Source of the DNA: Brevundimonas intermedia
Lineage (GTDB): Bacteria; Pseudomonadota; Alphaproteobacteria; Caulobacterales; Caulobacteraceae
Assembly: GCF_027922165.1 (NCBI RefSeq)
Contig: NZ_BSFD01000004.1
Coordinates: forward strand, 86,645 to 150,644
Direction: 5' to 3'
Length of the DNA: 64,000 nt
Positions within the stretch are counted from its first letter, which is position 1; the number at the start of each line of letters is the position of its first letter. The notes beneath the pieces were generated by a model, which had not been told where the DNA came from, searched no databases, and saw only the letters and a list, made by a program, of their open reading frames with translations. Of the stretch, positions 28,149 through 37,656 are shown in pieces. The position numbers were made by a program, and so were the translations under genes.

Positions 28149-30035
28149 TCAGGACGCGGTTTCTGGCGCCGTTTCGTCCGTAGAAGGCCGGTTTTCGACA
28201 CGCTCTCCATCGGCATCGCGCTCCGACGGCAGGGTGACGGAGACTTCCGCCCCTTCGCCTGGGGTGCTGTCGATGGCCAGGACTCCTTCGGACTGCCGCG
28301 CAAAGGCAAAGGCCTGCGACAGGCCCAGGCCCGCGGCGTCGGGACGGGTGGTGAAGAAGGGCTCGGCCGCGCGCCTCAGGGTGTCGGCGTCCATGCCCGG
28401 GCCGGAATCGCGCACGCTCAGCTTCAGGCCGCCGTCCGGAAGGACCGCCAGACGAACCGCGACCGAACCCGCGCCATTCGAGGCTTCGACCGCGTTTCGG
28501 GTCAGGGCCAGAACCGCGCCCTCGAAAGCCGCGGGATCGATCAAGGCGAAGGCGGGCTGGGCGGGCGTCTCGATCATCAGGTCGATGGCCGATCCCGCCA
28601 GCAGGCGCAGCTTGGTCTCCAGCCCGGACAGCAGCACCCCTATATCCAACCGCTGCAGATTGGTCCGGTCCTCGTCCTGGGAAAAGGCGCTCAGACGCCG
28701 GGTCAGGCGTTCGCCGCGCTGACCGGCGGCCAGGGCGGCCTGGCCCAGGCGACGGACGCGCTCGGGCTCATCGACATGGCGCAACATCAGGTCGAGGGCC
28801 GAAGTCATGACCCCCAGCAGGGCGTTGAAATCATGGGTCACGCCGCCGGCCAGACGTCCGACATTGGCCATGCGGCGCTCGGCCTCCAGTTCGGCGCGGA
28901 CCGCGCGTTTGGCCTCTTCCGCCTGCGCTATCGTATCCAGCAGGGCCTGGTTGTGGGCCGCCAGGATCTCGCGTTCGCGCTGCGCAAAATCGGCCTGGGC
29001 CGCCTGGATCGCCGAGGCCACCGGATCGGAGTCGTCCGGGGCGTCCTCGATTTGCAACGCCAAATCGGACTGGGCCTCTGCCAAGCTAACAACTGGTTGG
29101 GCGGTCGAGGCCTCCACCATGGGGGCGCCGGCCAGAAGGATGGCGTCCGGCCGGTCGGTCTCGTCGGTCAGCGTCAGCAGGGTCCAGCGGATGCCCGCGC
29201 CGTCGGCGTCGACCGTCTCGATCGGCGCCGGACTCTCGTCCTCGATGGACAGGGCGGCGCGCAGGGCCTGACGGCCTTCGGTGCGGCGGTCCAGCGGCAG
29301 GAACAGATCAGCGAAGTCGGAGCCCGTCACGCCTTCGCCGCGCCCCAGCATGACCAGGGCGGTGCGATTGGCCTGGCGGATGCGGCCTTCGGTATCGACC
29401 ACGACCAGGGCGCTGGACGCGGCGTCGAACACCCGGTCGGCCAGGCTGACGCGGCCCGGCGGCGGCGGGGGCGGCGGGGCGGGCTCGATCGCCGGGGTGG
29501 TCAGGACGTCGGTTTCGACGATGGCCGCGATGGAGCCGGTGACCTGACCCCTGTCGTTCTCGATCGGCATGGCGGTGACCGAGACCAGCATCTTCTTGCG
29601 GGTCGCCGCATTCATCATCAGGTGCTGGAAGCCCCGCACCGTCTGACCGCGCAGGGCGCGGGCGCTGGGCAGAAGATCCGCCGGAATGGGCTTGCCGTCC
29701 GGGAAGGTGATGCCCCAGGTCGCCGAATGGAAGCGCAGGCCCAGCAATTCGGCGTCGCGCCGACCCAGCAGCTGATGGGCCGCGCGGTTGGCGAAGACGA
29801 ACTTGCCGGTGCTGTCGGTCTCGACCATGGCCACAGGCACGGCGTTCATGGTCTCGAACAGACGCTTGTCCGAGGACTCGGCGACCTTCTGCACGAGGTC
29901 GAGCTGATCAGTGGCGCTGGCGTGGCGGGCGCCGTGGGTGACGGCGAACCAGAGAGCGACGGCGGCTATGGCATAGCCGACGACGGCCAGAATGCCGAAG
30001 ATCAGCGTCCAGTTGACCTCGCCTTCGAGGAACAT
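28149..30035 (-). CDS. Orphan PAS sensor histidine kinase
   Basis: This 628-residue protein has one N-terminal membrane helix (WTLIFGILAVVGYAIAAVALWFAV), a PAS domain (about residues 65-185), a Pro-rich linker (APPPPPPPG), a second PAS-like domain (about 210-330), a coiled coil and a kinase core. The H box is GGVTHDFNALLGV, close to the HDFNNLL type of CckA-like kinases. N box (LTRNAVEAS) and G boxes (DSGPGMD, GLGLSQAF) are present. No receiver domain or response regulator is near. The ATG at 30035 fits a membrane-anchored start; 53 upstream in-frame codons look non-coding. Confidence 0.85.
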   Translation of the reverse strand: MFLEGEVNWTLIFGILAVVGYAIAAVALWFAVTHGARHASATDQLDLVQKVAESSDKRLFETMNAVPVAMVETDSTGKFVFANRAAHQLLGRRDAELLGLRFHSATWGITFPDGKPIPADLLPSARALRGQTVRGFQHLMMNAATRKKMLVSVTAMPIENDRGQVTGSIAAIVETDVLTTPAIEPAPPPPPPPGRVSLADRVFDAASSALVVVDTEGRIRQANRTALVMLGRGEGVTGSDFADLFLPLDRRTEGRQALRAALSIEDESPAPIETVDADGAGIRWTLLTLTDETDRPDAILLAGAPMVEASTAQPVVSLAEAQSDLALQIEDAPDDSDPVASAIQAAQADFAQREREILAAHNQALLDTIAQAEEAKRAVRAELEAERRMANVGRLAGGVTHDFNALLGVMTSALDLMLRHVDEPERVRRLGQAALAAGQRGERLTRRLSAFSQDEDRTNLQRLDIGVLLSGLETKLRLLAGSAIDLMIETPAQPAFALIDPAAFEGAVLALTRNAVEASNGAGSVAVRLAVLPDGGLKLSVRDSGPGMDADTLRRAAEPFFTTRPDAAGLGLSQAFAFARQSEGVLAIDSTPGEGAEVSVTLPSERDADGERVENRPSTDETAPETAS

Positions 30036-30198
30036 CGATCGATCCGTCTCAATTTGGGGCGCGGCCCGCCCGTTCTCGGCCCTGCTGTGCAAGGGCTGAA
30101 CCAGCGATCCGACGATTGGGGAGTGTGGGAACAGCCTGACGACATCGGCATGGGCGCCGTCAAGCGCCTGAGACGCGACTTGTTCACCGCGCATGAAA

Positions 30199-30228
30199 AA
30201 AGGGCCGGACGTCGCCGTCCGGCCCTTT
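30199..30228 (-). terminator. Intrinsic terminator after the TonB-dependent receptor
   Basis: AAAGGGCCGGAC (30199-30210) pairs with GTCCGGCCCTTT (30217-30228), and one more G-C pair tightens the loop to four bases. On the minus strand the T-rich end TTTTTTCATG follows. It lies 23 bases after the receptor's stop codon. Confidence 0.85.
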
Positions 30229-30251
30229 CGTCAATGGTCTTTGGAGTGACC

Positions 30252-32561
30252 TTAGAAGGCCATCCGGGCGACGATTTGATACCAGGGGCCGGCCGATTCC
30301 GTCTCCAGTTCATACTCGTCGTAGTCGCGGTCGATCTGTTCGGCCTCGGTGTTGAACTTGTCGAACACCTCGTCCTTCGACGAGTCGAGCAGGTTCGAAC
30401 CGGTCAGGCGGATGACGATGTTTTCGGCCACCTTCTTCTCGATGAAGACCTCGAGGTCGGCGCCGTAGCTGGTCTTCACCTCTTCCGAAACGACCCGAGA
30501 CAGGGCGTCGCCCTGTTTGCGATAGGTCGCGCCGAAGGCGGCGCCCCAGGTCGAGATGTCGTGGGTGAAGCCGGCGTTGAAGACGTATTCCGACTGGCTG
30601 TTGAAGCGACGTTCGCCCATGAAGTCGTCCACGGCGCTGTCGAGCCAGGAGTAGTTCAGGAAGACGCCGGTCGTTTCCATGCCGATGAAGTCGAGCGGCG
30701 TCGAAAGATCGAACTCCAGGCCCCAGACTTGGCCGTCGCCGACGTTGTCGACGCTGTAGATGAAGGTGCCGTCGCCGCCCGAACCTTCATCTCCGGTGTT
30801 CACGTCTTCGATCAGGTCGGTGATGTCGCGATAGAAGGCGTTGACGCCAACGACGCCGCGACGGCCCAGGCGACGTTCGAAGCCGACGTCCGCACCCCAG
30901 GCCGATTCCGGCTGCAGGTTCGGGTTGCCGACGAAGTCGCTGTCGCCGACCTCTTCTTCCAGAAGCGCGGGAGAGAGACGGTCGAAGTTCGGACGGCGAA
31001 CGGTTCGGGCGGCCGAGAAGGTCAGCCGGTCGGTGTCGTTCAGCTTGATCCGCAAGCTCGCCGACGGCAGCAGGAAGGCATAGTCGTTTTCAGTCTGCTG
31101 GAAGATGACAGGATCGCCCGATTGGTTGGTGTTGGCGTTGATCGTGGTGTCCGTGGTCTCGTAACGCAGGCCGGCTTCCCACTTGGCGGGGCCGTTTTCG
31201 CCCGACAGCATGACATAGGGGTCGATGCGGGTTTCCTCGATCGTGCTCAGGCCGCCGGGACCCGCGATGAAGGGACCGAAGGCCGGAACCGCCGGCCGGG
31301 CGGCCGGAGCGTTGGGCACGTTGAAACGGATACGGGTCGTATCCGCGATATTGCTGTCGCGATCCTTCTTCACGCCTTGGACGCCGAACTCGAGCGTGAG
31401 GCCGTTCGACAGGTCGCGCTTGTGTTCCAGTGCCAGCGAGGTTTCCTCGTCGGTGATATCGGTGCTGGTCGAATCGAGCGTGTAGCGATCCTCGTCGGGG
31501 AAGGGGATGATGGGGCGCCCTGTACCCTCGGAGCGCAGGTATTCAGACTCCCCTTCGAACTCGTACTGCTCGTCCTTGATCGAGGCGTAGCCGAGCTTGA
31601 ACTTGGTCTCGCCGCCCAGCATTTCGCGGACATAGCGCAGGTTCAGCGACAGGTTGTCGGTCTGGATATCGACGTCGTTGTCGTTCACCGTGCTGATATT
31701 GGCGTCAGTCTCGACGCCATTGACGTACTCGATCGAGTCCTCGTCCTGATAGCGGTCCGTGCGAACGAAGACGCCCGACAGGTTCAGGCGGCCGCCGGCG
31801 ACATCGACGTCGTATGAACCGTTGAAGGAGTAGTCAGTGCCGTCGCGGACGTCACTCTGCACCTCAGTGTTGTCGAGGGTGCCGTTCGGCTCGTCGAACC
31901 GCTGGCTGTACTTTTGCTTGGGATTGCGGCGGTCCTGGATATTGGCGCCCAGAAGCAGACGGCCCGGACCGGCCTGACCGCCCCAGACGGCGCCATAGGT
32001 GCCGCCCCATGAGCCGTATTCGCTGTCTTTCCAGTTCAGCGCGCCCAGCCGAACATAGCCGCCGTCCAGCGACAGGGCGTCGCGCAGGACGATGTTGATC
32101 GCGCCGGCGACGGCGTCGCCCGAGCGATTGGCCGAGGATGAACGAACGACCTCGACGCGCTCGATCAGTTCAGCCGGGATGCGATCGACGAAGAAGGAGC
32201 GGTCCACGCCGGCGCCGGGAACCCGCTCGCCGTTGATCAGGATTTGGGTGTAGCCCGAGTCCAGACCGCGCAGGCGCACGCCGTCGGACTCCAGCACGTC
32301 CGACAGGAAGGCGACCGACGGCACGCGCTTCAGGGCGTCGCCGGCGGTCAGCGGCTCGAAGCGCTGGAAATAGTCGAGGTCATAGGACAGGGTCGGAACG
32401 ACATCGTCGGTGCGGTTCCGCATCGCCGGCTCGCCGGTGACGATGATTTCCTCGAGCGCGGTGACGGGCGCCGCGTTGGCTTCCTGGGCCTGAACCGCGC
32501 CGGCGAAGGCCAGCGAAGCGAGGGACGCGAGCGACGCGCCCGCGAGCAGTTGCAATCTCAT
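30252..32561 (-). CDS. TonB-dependent receptor, partner of a phytase
   Basis: This 769-residue outer-membrane receptor has a signal peptide ending AGAVQAQ, a TonB-box-like EEIIVTGEPA, a plug with GDALKRVPSVAFLSDV, VRLRGLDSGYTQILINGERVPG and IERVEVVRSSSANRSGDAVAGAINIVL, and a long barrel ending with aromatic MAF. It is divergent from a beta-propeller phytase gene, a pairing reported in several Gram-negative groups, so I infer uptake of phytate or its breakdown products. The ATG at 32561 matches the signal peptide; the longer upstream reading frame is not supported. Confidence 0.88.
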   Translation of the reverse strand: MRLQLLAGASLASLASLAFAGAVQAQEANAAPVTALEEIIVTGEPAMRNRTDDVVPTLSYDLDYFQRFEPLTAGDALKRVPSVAFLSDVLESDGVRLRGLDSGYTQILINGERVPGAGVDRSFFVDRIPAELIERVEVVRSSSANRSGDAVAGAINIVLRDALSLDGGYVRLGALNWKDSEYGSWGGTYGAVWGGQAGPGRLLLGANIQDRRNPKQKYSQRFDEPNGTLDNTEVQSDVRDGTDYSFNGSYDVDVAGGRLNLSGVFVRTDRYQDEDSIEYVNGVETDANISTVNDNDVDIQTDNLSLNLRYVREMLGGETKFKLGYASIKDEQYEFEGESEYLRSEGTGRPIIPFPDEDRYTLDSTSTDITDEETSLALEHKRDLSNGLTLEFGVQGVKKDRDSNIADTTRIRFNVPNAPAARPAVPAFGPFIAGPGGLSTIEETRIDPYVMLSGENGPAKWEAGLRYETTDTTINANTNQSGDPVIFQQTENDYAFLLPSASLRIKLNDTDRLTFSAARTVRRPNFDRLSPALLEEEVGDSDFVGNPNLQPESAWGADVGFERRLGRRGVVGVNAFYRDITDLIEDVNTGDEGSGGDGTFIYSVDNVGDGQVWGLEFDLSTPLDFIGMETTGVFLNYSWLDSAVDDFMGERRFNSQSEYVFNAGFTHDISTWGAAFGATYRKQGDALSRVVSEEVKTSYGADLEVFIEKKVAENIVIRLTGSNLLDSSKDEVFDKFNTEAEQIDRDYDEYELETESAGPWYQIVARMAF

Positions 32562-32799
32562 GATCTTGATCCCCTGACGTCGGGCTATGCCTTCGACGAA
32601 TGTTGGGCGCTTAAACTTGAGCGGCGACGCGTCCATGACGAATAGACGACGTCTAGTGCGAGCTTTTAAGTCGCGTGCGCGACAAGTGTGATGTGTGCGG
32701 ATCAATGTTCGCCGAGCCGCCCGGCCTGCGGCGTCATCGTCCTTGACCGACCGACGGCGCCTGTGGTCTCGGGAGCCGTCCCTGGAGAGGAGGATCCCC
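32562..32799. promoter_or_regulatory. Divergent promoter region between TonB receptor and phytase
   Basis: This 238-base gap drives the receptor to the left and phytase to the right. It is richer in A/T around 32600-32700 than the genes beside it. The phytase Shine-Dalgarno (GGAGAGGAGG) is at its right end. I did not find a clear PhoB box by eye, although phosphate control would be expected. Confidence 0.4.
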
Positions 32800-33921
32800 A
32801 TGAAGTCGTCCATCAAGCGCGCCGGCGCCCTGACCGCCACCGTCTGCCTTCTGGCCCTGTCCGGGGCGGCCCTGACGGCCTGCGCCACGCACGAAGTCGA
32901 TTTCCAGGGCGAAGGCGAAGGCTTCGTCGGGCCGGGCGCGCCGGTTCAGGCGGTGCTGGAAACCCCGTCGGTCGGCACGGCCGGCCAGGACGCGGCTGAC
33001 GATCCCGCCGTCTGGGCCTCGGCCTCGCCGGTGACGGTGATGGGCAAGACCACGCCGGGCTTCATCGCCGGAACGGACAAGAAGTCCGGCCTCTATATCT
33101 ACGGCTTCGACGGCCAGATCCTGCAGTTCATGCCGGAAGGCCTGCTGAACAATGTCGATCTGACCGAAGGACTGAGCGTCGGGGGGCGGCCGCAAGTCGT
33201 CCTGGGCGCCAGCGACCGGACGCCGGGCAAGACCGGGATCTCCCTCTATCTGTTCGATCCAGCAGGAACCGGTGGGAACGGCGTACGGCCCTGGGGCGCC
33301 ATCGCCACCGACGTGATCGAGCCCTATGGCTTCTGTTTCGCGCGGCGCGGCGCCGAAATCCATGCGATCCTGGTGGGCCATGAGGGCGAACTGCGTCAGT
33401 TCGTGCTGAGCGTGGATGCGGCGGGACAACCGGTCTCGCGCGAGGTGCGTCGCGCCGAGATCGGCACGATTTCCGAAGGCTGCGCCGCCGACGAGGCGAC
33501 CGACGCCCTCTATATCGCCGAGGAAAACGTCGGCCTGTGGCGCTACGGCCTCAATCCGGCGAGCGGCGCGGCGCGCACCTTGGTGCAGCCGATCGCCAAA
33601 GACATTCTTGTCGCCGACGCCGAAGGCCTGACGACCCTGACGGACGGCGACAAACGCTATCTGATCGGCTCCAGCCAGGGCGACTCGACCTTCCCGGTCT
33701 GGCGCATCGACGGGACGGCGCCCGAGTACAAGGGCCGCTTCAAGATCGTGGACGGCGTCGTGGACGGGGTCACCGGCACGGACGGCCTGGCGGCCGCCAG
33801 CGGCGTGGTCGGCCCCTTCCCCGAGGGCCTGGTGGTGATCCAGGACGACGTGAACGACGTCGGCACCCAGAATTTCAAATATGTGGACTGGCGCGACATC
33901 CGCCGCGCTCTGGGGCTGTAA
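32800..33921 (+). CDS. Beta-propeller 3-phytase, lipoprotein type
   Basis: This 373-residue protein belongs to the beta-propeller (BPP) phytases, which release phosphate from phytate with Ca2+. Family motifs include DAADDPAVW, GTDKKSGLYIYGFDGQ, and DAEGLTTL. A signal peptide with LTAC (Cys28) suggests lipid anchoring at the outer membrane or periplasmic face. The start is the ATG at 32800 with GGAGAGGAGG upstream; a longer in-frame extension is rejected for that reason. It ends 4 bases before the convergent HPr gene. Together with the divergent TonB receptor it forms a likely phytate-use locus. Confidence 0.9.
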   Translation: MKSSIKRAGALTATVCLLALSGAALTACATHEVDFQGEGEGFVGPGAPVQAVLETPSVGTAGQDAADDPAVWASASPVTVMGKTTPGFIAGTDKKSGLYIYGFDGQILQFMPEGLLNNVDLTEGLSVGGRPQVVLGASDRTPGKTGISLYLFDPAGTGGNGVRPWGAIATDVIEPYGFCFARRGAEIHAILVGHEGELRQFVLSVDAAGQPVSREVRRAEIGTISEGCAADEATDALYIAEENVGLWRYGLNPASGAARTLVQPIAKDILVADAEGLTTLTDGDKRYLIGSSQGDSTFPVWRIDGTAPEYKGRFKIVDGVVDGVTGTDGLAAASGVVGPFPEGLVVIQDDVNDVGTQNFKYVDWRDIRRALGL

Positions 33922-33925
33922 GCGC

Positions 33926-34198
33926 CTACTGATCCTCGTCGAATTTGCGGGCGACGAGGTCCGTCAGGGCCTCGATCGCTTCCTCGGCGTCAGCGCCTTC
34001 GGCCGCGACATCAATGCTGCAGCCGATGCCGGCCCCCAGCATCAGCAGGCCCATGATCGAGCGGGCGTCTACCGTCACCCCGTCACGCGTGACATGGATT
34101 TCGCTGTCGAAGCTGGAAGCCAGTTTGACGAACTTGGCCGAGGCGCGGGCGTGCAGGCCGCGCGTGTTGCAGATGTTCAGCGTCGCCTTAACCGTCAT
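33926..34198 (-). CDS. HPr-family phosphocarrier
   Basis: This 90-residue protein has the HPr fold with phosphorylatable His16 in RGLHARASAKFV and the regulatory Ser47 in DARSIMGLLML. In alphaproteobacteria this HPr belongs to the nitrogen-type PTS, which signals rather than transports sugar. Its start overlaps the stop of the EIIA gene by 4 bases. Ser47 is the expected target of HprK encoded two genes upstream. Enzyme I (PtsP) is not in the window. Confidence 0.92.
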   Translation of the reverse strand: MTVKATLNICNTRGLHARASAKFVKLASSFDSEIHVTRDGVTVDARSIMGLLMLGAGIGCSIDVAAEGADAEEAIEALTDLVARKFDEDQ

Positions 34199-34599
34199 TT
34201 TTCGCCCGCGAGCACCCAGGACGCCACCGAGATATATTTCCGTCCGGCGTCCTGCGCATGAGCGACGCAGGATTCCAGCGTCTCGCGCCCCCGCACGCTG
34301 GCCAGTTTGATCAGCATGGGCAGGTTCAGGCCGGCGATGACCTCGGCATGGGTCTGTTCCATCACCGATATGGCCAGGTTGGACGGGGTGCCGCCGAACA
34401 TGTCGGTCAGCAGAATCACGCCGTCGCCGTCATCGACAGCGGCGGCCGCATCGACGATGTCACGCCGACGGCGCTCCATATCGTCCTCAGGACCGATACA
34501 GATGGCCGCGACGCCGCGCTGCGGCCCGACCACATGCTCCATCGCCGATAGAAATTCAGAGGCCAGTCCCCCGTGGGTGACGATAACAAGGCCAATCAT
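34195..34599 (-). CDS. PTS system mannose-type EIIA component
   Basis: This 134-residue protein is an EIIA(Man)-type domain with the phospho-acceptor His9 in IGLVIVTHGG and the family segment LLTDMFGGTPSNLA. No EIIB, EIIC or EIID sugar transporter genes are near, so like other alphaproteobacterial copies it probably works as a regulatory phosphate acceptor from HPr. It is coupled to the HPr gene by a 4-base overlap and separated from hprK by 119 bases. Confidence 0.92.
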   Translation of the reverse strand: MIGLVIVTHGGLASEFLSAMEHVVGPQRGVAAICIGPEDDMERRRRDIVDAAAAVDDGDGVILLTDMFGGTPSNLAISVMEQTHAEVIAGLNLPMLIKLASVRGRETLESCVAHAQDAGRKYISVASWVLAGEK

Positions 34600-34718
34600 G
34601 AGAACTTCACTCGCATCCCACCCCGAACCATCCCCGGACTTCCCCGTGTCCGACAGGGAGGCCGGACGCGTCCGTTTGGGACCGCAAGGCCGGTGTCATA
34701 GACCCGTTATGCGCGGGT

Positions 34719-35147
34719 TCAAAGCGTCTGAAGTGCGACTGCGACCATGTCGACGGCCGAGGCGGGCCGGGGATCCAGGGCCAGAAGGGGCAGGTCTATC
34801 CCCGAGAAACGCCGCGATTGCGGCTCTGGCAGGCGTTCGACGGCCTCGGGCAGGCAGGCGACGGCTAGGACGATCCGAGCCGTCAACCGTGTCCTGACGG
34901 ACACGATTCCGACCCCGCGCGCCTCGATACGGCCCGCGATGACGGCCGGAGCCGTGGTGTAAAGCGCGCCGCCGGAGGCCCAGACCTGGGTATAGTCGTC
35001 ACTGACCAGCCGCCACCCCCGCCCGATCAACCGCAGGGCCAGGTCGCTCTTTCCGGCCCCGGACGGCCCCAGGATCATCACCCCCTTCCAGGCCCCGGCG
35101 TGGTGCACGGCCACCGTAGTGGCGTGGACGGGCGGTTCGGACGTCAT
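34719..35147 (-). CDS. hprK: HPr kinase/phosphorylase, short alphaproteobacterial form
   Basis: This 142-residue protein consists only of the C-terminal kinase domain of HprK. It has the P-loop GPSGAGKS (residues 27-34) and the segment DDYTQVW, and lacks the N-terminal domain found in Firmicutes. The short form is normal for alphaproteobacteria. It phosphorylates or dephosphorylates the Ser of HPr. Its ATG overlaps the chvG stop by 4 bases (ATGA), so the sensor kinase and HprK are made together. Confidence 0.93.
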   Translation of the reverse strand: MTSEPPVHATTVAVHHAGAWKGVMILGPSGAGKSDLALRLIGRGWRLVSDDYTQVWASGGALYTTAPAVIAGRIEARGVGIVSVRTRLTARIVLAVACLPEAVERLPEPQSRRFSGIDLPLLALDPRPASAVDMVAVALQTL

Positions 35148-36784
35148 GGCCGGCGCCCGAACCCGAGGGCGGAAGGCAGGCCGATCTCGAACCGGGCGCC
35201 GATCACCAGGCCATCGTCGCCTGTGCGGTTGGACGCCGTGACCAAACCGCCATGCGCCTCCACGATCTGTTTGACGATGGACAGGCCCAGGCCCGAGTTG
35301 GACCCGAAGGCCGCCCCCTTCGGCCGCGACGTATAGAAGCGCTCGAATACGGTCTCGAGGTTCTCAGGCGGTATGCCGGGGCCCTGATCTTCCACCCGGA
35401 CACGGATCGGCAGATCGCCCTCGACCTCTTCCAGCACCACCCGCACCTCGCCGTCGGCCGGACTGAAGGATCGGGCATTGTCGATCAGATTGCGGAACAC
35501 CTGGCCCAGGGGACCGTCGCGGCCCGCCACCTTCAGGGTCTGGGAAGGGCGTTCGAACCGCACAGGGATTTCGCCTGGGCGGGCCGTCGTCTCGTAGACG
35601 CTGACGATATCAGCCAGCAGTCTATTCAGATCAATGGGGCGGGGCCGGTCACGCGACAGCTCCGCGTCCAGGCGCGAGGCGTTGGAAATGTCGGTGATCA
35701 GCCGGTCAAGCCTACGTACGTCCTGTTGCAGCAGGTTGGTCAGCTTCTCCCTCTGGGCGTCGGTCTTGACCAGGGGCAGGGTTTCGAGAGCCGAGCGGAT
35801 CGAGGTCAAAGGGTTCTTGATCTCGTGCGACACGTCGGCGGCGAACCGCTCGATGGCGTCCATCCGCGTGGACAGGGTGTCAGTCATGGATTCCAGCGAC
35901 CGCGCCAGATCGCCGATCTCGTCCTTGCGCTCTTCCAGATCAGGCAGGGAGATGGCCCGCGCCCGCTGCAGCTTAACCTGATCGGCCGCCGCAGACAGCC
36001 GCATGATTGGCCGCGCCACGAACAGGTGCAACACCAGCGACGCCAGCAGATTGACGGCCAGGGCCACCAGGGCGAAGGGCACCAGGGCCCGTCGCTGGTC
36101 GTCCAGGATTTCATCGACGTTGCCAGCTTCCAGGGTCAGAACGCCCAGGACCTGGCGCACATGGCGGATGGGGATGGAGACAGACACGACCCGATCGCCG
36201 GACTCGTTGCGGCGTACGGTGGTCTGGGGCTCGCCGGCGAGGGCGCGTTCGACCTCCGCGGCGACCTCCGCCTCGACCTGTCGCTTGTGCTCGGCGTCGC
36301 GGTCGGTCTTTTCGGCCTGGTCGGCAGGCAGGGGGGAACCGGCCGGATGCGCCGGCGGCAGGGCCTGGCCGGGAATATTCTCGGTCACCTCATAGCTGTC
36401 GATGACCGGCAGGCCGTTGATGTCGTACAGACGCACCCGCTGACCGTTGGGCACGAAATTGTCACGCAGCCAGTTGGCGGCCTGGCCGACGTCGAGCTCG
36501 GGCGTCGGCACCCCCCGACTGATGCCCAGCTCGCCCAGCACATTGCCGAGCAGTTCCGCCTGCACCGTCAAGGATTCCTGACGGGCCTGGATCAGGCCCT
36601 GGCGCCATTCGTTCAGCACCAGGGCGCCGCCGAACAGGATCAGCAGGCTGAGCAGGTTGAGGGCCAGGATAAACCCGCCCAGCCGCGACCCGCCGAAGCG
36701 AAGCCTCGGCTGGCGGGTAGGGTCCTCGTCGGGCTCGCGCCCGCCGGGATGATCAGCTTTCGCGGTAGCGGTAGCCGACGCCAT
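35144..36784 (-). CDS. chvG: Sensor histidine kinase ChvG
   Basis: This 546-residue kinase has two membrane helices (about residues 33-55 and 245-268) around a periplasmic domain of about 190 residues, HAMP, and a kinase core with H box [16 protein letters not shown] box and [20 protein letters not shown]. It is the ChvG/ExoS/BatS type that, with ChvI, controls acid and envelope-stress genes in alphaproteobacteria. The ATG at 36784 overlaps the 3' end of chvI by 32 bases. An acidic, Asp-rich stretch in the periplasmic domain ([10 protein letters not shown]) is visible. Confidence 0.93.
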   Translation of the reverse strand: MASATATAKADHPGGREPDEDPTRQPRLRFGGSRLGGFILALNLLSLLILFGGALVLNEWRQGLIQARQESLTVQAELLGNVLGELGISRGVPTPELDVGQAANWLRDNFVPNGQRVRLYDINGLPVIDSYEVTENIPGQALPPAHPAGSPLPADQAEKTDRDAEHKRQVEAEVAAEVERALAGEPQTTVRRNESGDRVVSVSIPIRHVRQVLGVLTLEAGNVDEILDDQRRALVPFALVALAVNLLASLVLHLFVARPIMRLSAAADQVKLQRARAISLPDLEERKDEIGDLARSLESMTDTLSTRMDAIERFAADVSHEIKNPLTSIRSALETLPLVKTDAQREKLTNLLQQDVRRLDRLITDISNASRLDAELSRDRPRPIDLNRLLADIVSVYETTARPGEIPVRFERPSQTLKVAGRDGPLGQVFRNLIDNARSFSPADGEVRVVLEEVEGDLPIRVRVEDQGPGIPPENLETVFERFYTSRPKGAAFGSNSGLGLSIVKQIVEAHGGLVTASNRTGDDGLVIGARFEIGLPSALGFGRRP

Positions 36785-37457
36785 ACAGGGTCTCGATCGC
36801 GTCGAACTCATTGTCCACGGCGCGGAACTTCTTGCGCATCCGCTTGACGTGGCTGTCGATGGTGCGGTCGTCGACATAGACCTGATCGTCGTAGGCGGCG
36901 TCCATCAGATTGTCGCGGCTCTTCACGAAACCCGGGCGCTGGGCCAGGGCCTGCAGCAGCAGGAACTCGGTGACGGTCAGCTTTACCGGCTTGCCGTCCC
37001 AGGTCGATTCGTGCCGGGCCGGGTCCATGCTCAGCTTGCCGCGCTTGATCGCCTTGCCCGAGACTTCGGCCGAGGGCTCAGGTTCGATCCCGTCGGCGCC
37101 GGTGCGGCGCAGCAGGGCCTTGACCCGTTCGATCAGCAGCCGCTGGCTGAAGGGCTTGTGGATATAGTCGTCGGCGCCGAGGTTGAAGCCGAGGATCTCG
37201 TCGATCTCCTCATCCTTCGAGGTCAGCATGATCACAGGAATCTGCGAGGTCTGGCGCAGGCGGCGCAGCACCTCCATCCCGTCCATGCGCGGCATCTTCA
37301 CGTCGAGGATGGCCAGGTCCGGCGGGGTGCTTTCCAGCGCCGCCAGGCCTGAAGCCCCGTCGTGATAGGCCGTGATCTTGTGGCCATGGCTTTCCAGCGC
37401 CAGCGAGACGGACGCCACAATGTTCTCGTCGTCGTCGACCAGGGTGATATTGGCCAA
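36753..37457 (-). CDS. chvI: Response regulator ChvI
   Basis: This 234-residue OmpR-family regulator has a receiver domain with DDD near residue 8, phospho-acceptor Asp52 in AILDVKMPR, Thr in MLTSKDE and Lys in HKPF, then a winged-helix domain ([27 protein letters not shown]). The gene starts with TTG at 37457, which has AGGAG 9 bases upstream. It is the first gene of the chvI-chvG-hprK-EIIA-HPr run. A 199-base gap separates it from a divergent hypothetical gene and should hold its promoter. Confidence 0.94.
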   Translation of the reverse strand: MANITLVDDDENIVASVSLALESHGHKITAYHDGASGLAALESTPPDLAILDVKMPRMDGMEVLRRLRQTSQIPVIMLTSKDEEIDEILGFNLGADDYIHKPFSQRLLIERVKALLRRTGADGIEPEPSAEVSGKAIKRGKLSMDPARHESTWDGKPVKLTVTEFLLLQALAQRPGFVKSRDNLMDAAYDDQVYVDDRTIDSHVKRMRKKFRAVDNEFDAIETLYGVGYRYRES

Positions 37458-37656
37458 GTGGTCTTCTCCTGAACTTCCCGTTCCCGCGAACGAGAACGCA
37501 CGGCAAGCGTAACCGTTCGATCACGGTCACATTAGGGCCAAGGCAGATGGGCCGCCAAGCCGCCGGTTTCAACGATAGACGGATCGGTTTCCGTCGGCGC
37601 AAGGAAAATTCACCCTGAAAACTCCGTTTTAAAGGCTTGGCCCCCAGGGTCCGCGC

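Noticed and set aside
28776..31817. A 1,013-codon open frame on the plus strand
   Set aside because: It is antisense to both the PAS kinase and the TonB receptor, crossing their boundary and a terminator. The sequence is low-complexity Gly/Arg/Ala-rich, as expected from the complement of GC-rich codons, with no domain.
32695..32799. A 35-residue extension of phytase to an upstream start
   Set aside because: It would bury the lipoprotein signal peptide inside the protein and ignores the strong GGAGAGGAGG before 32800.
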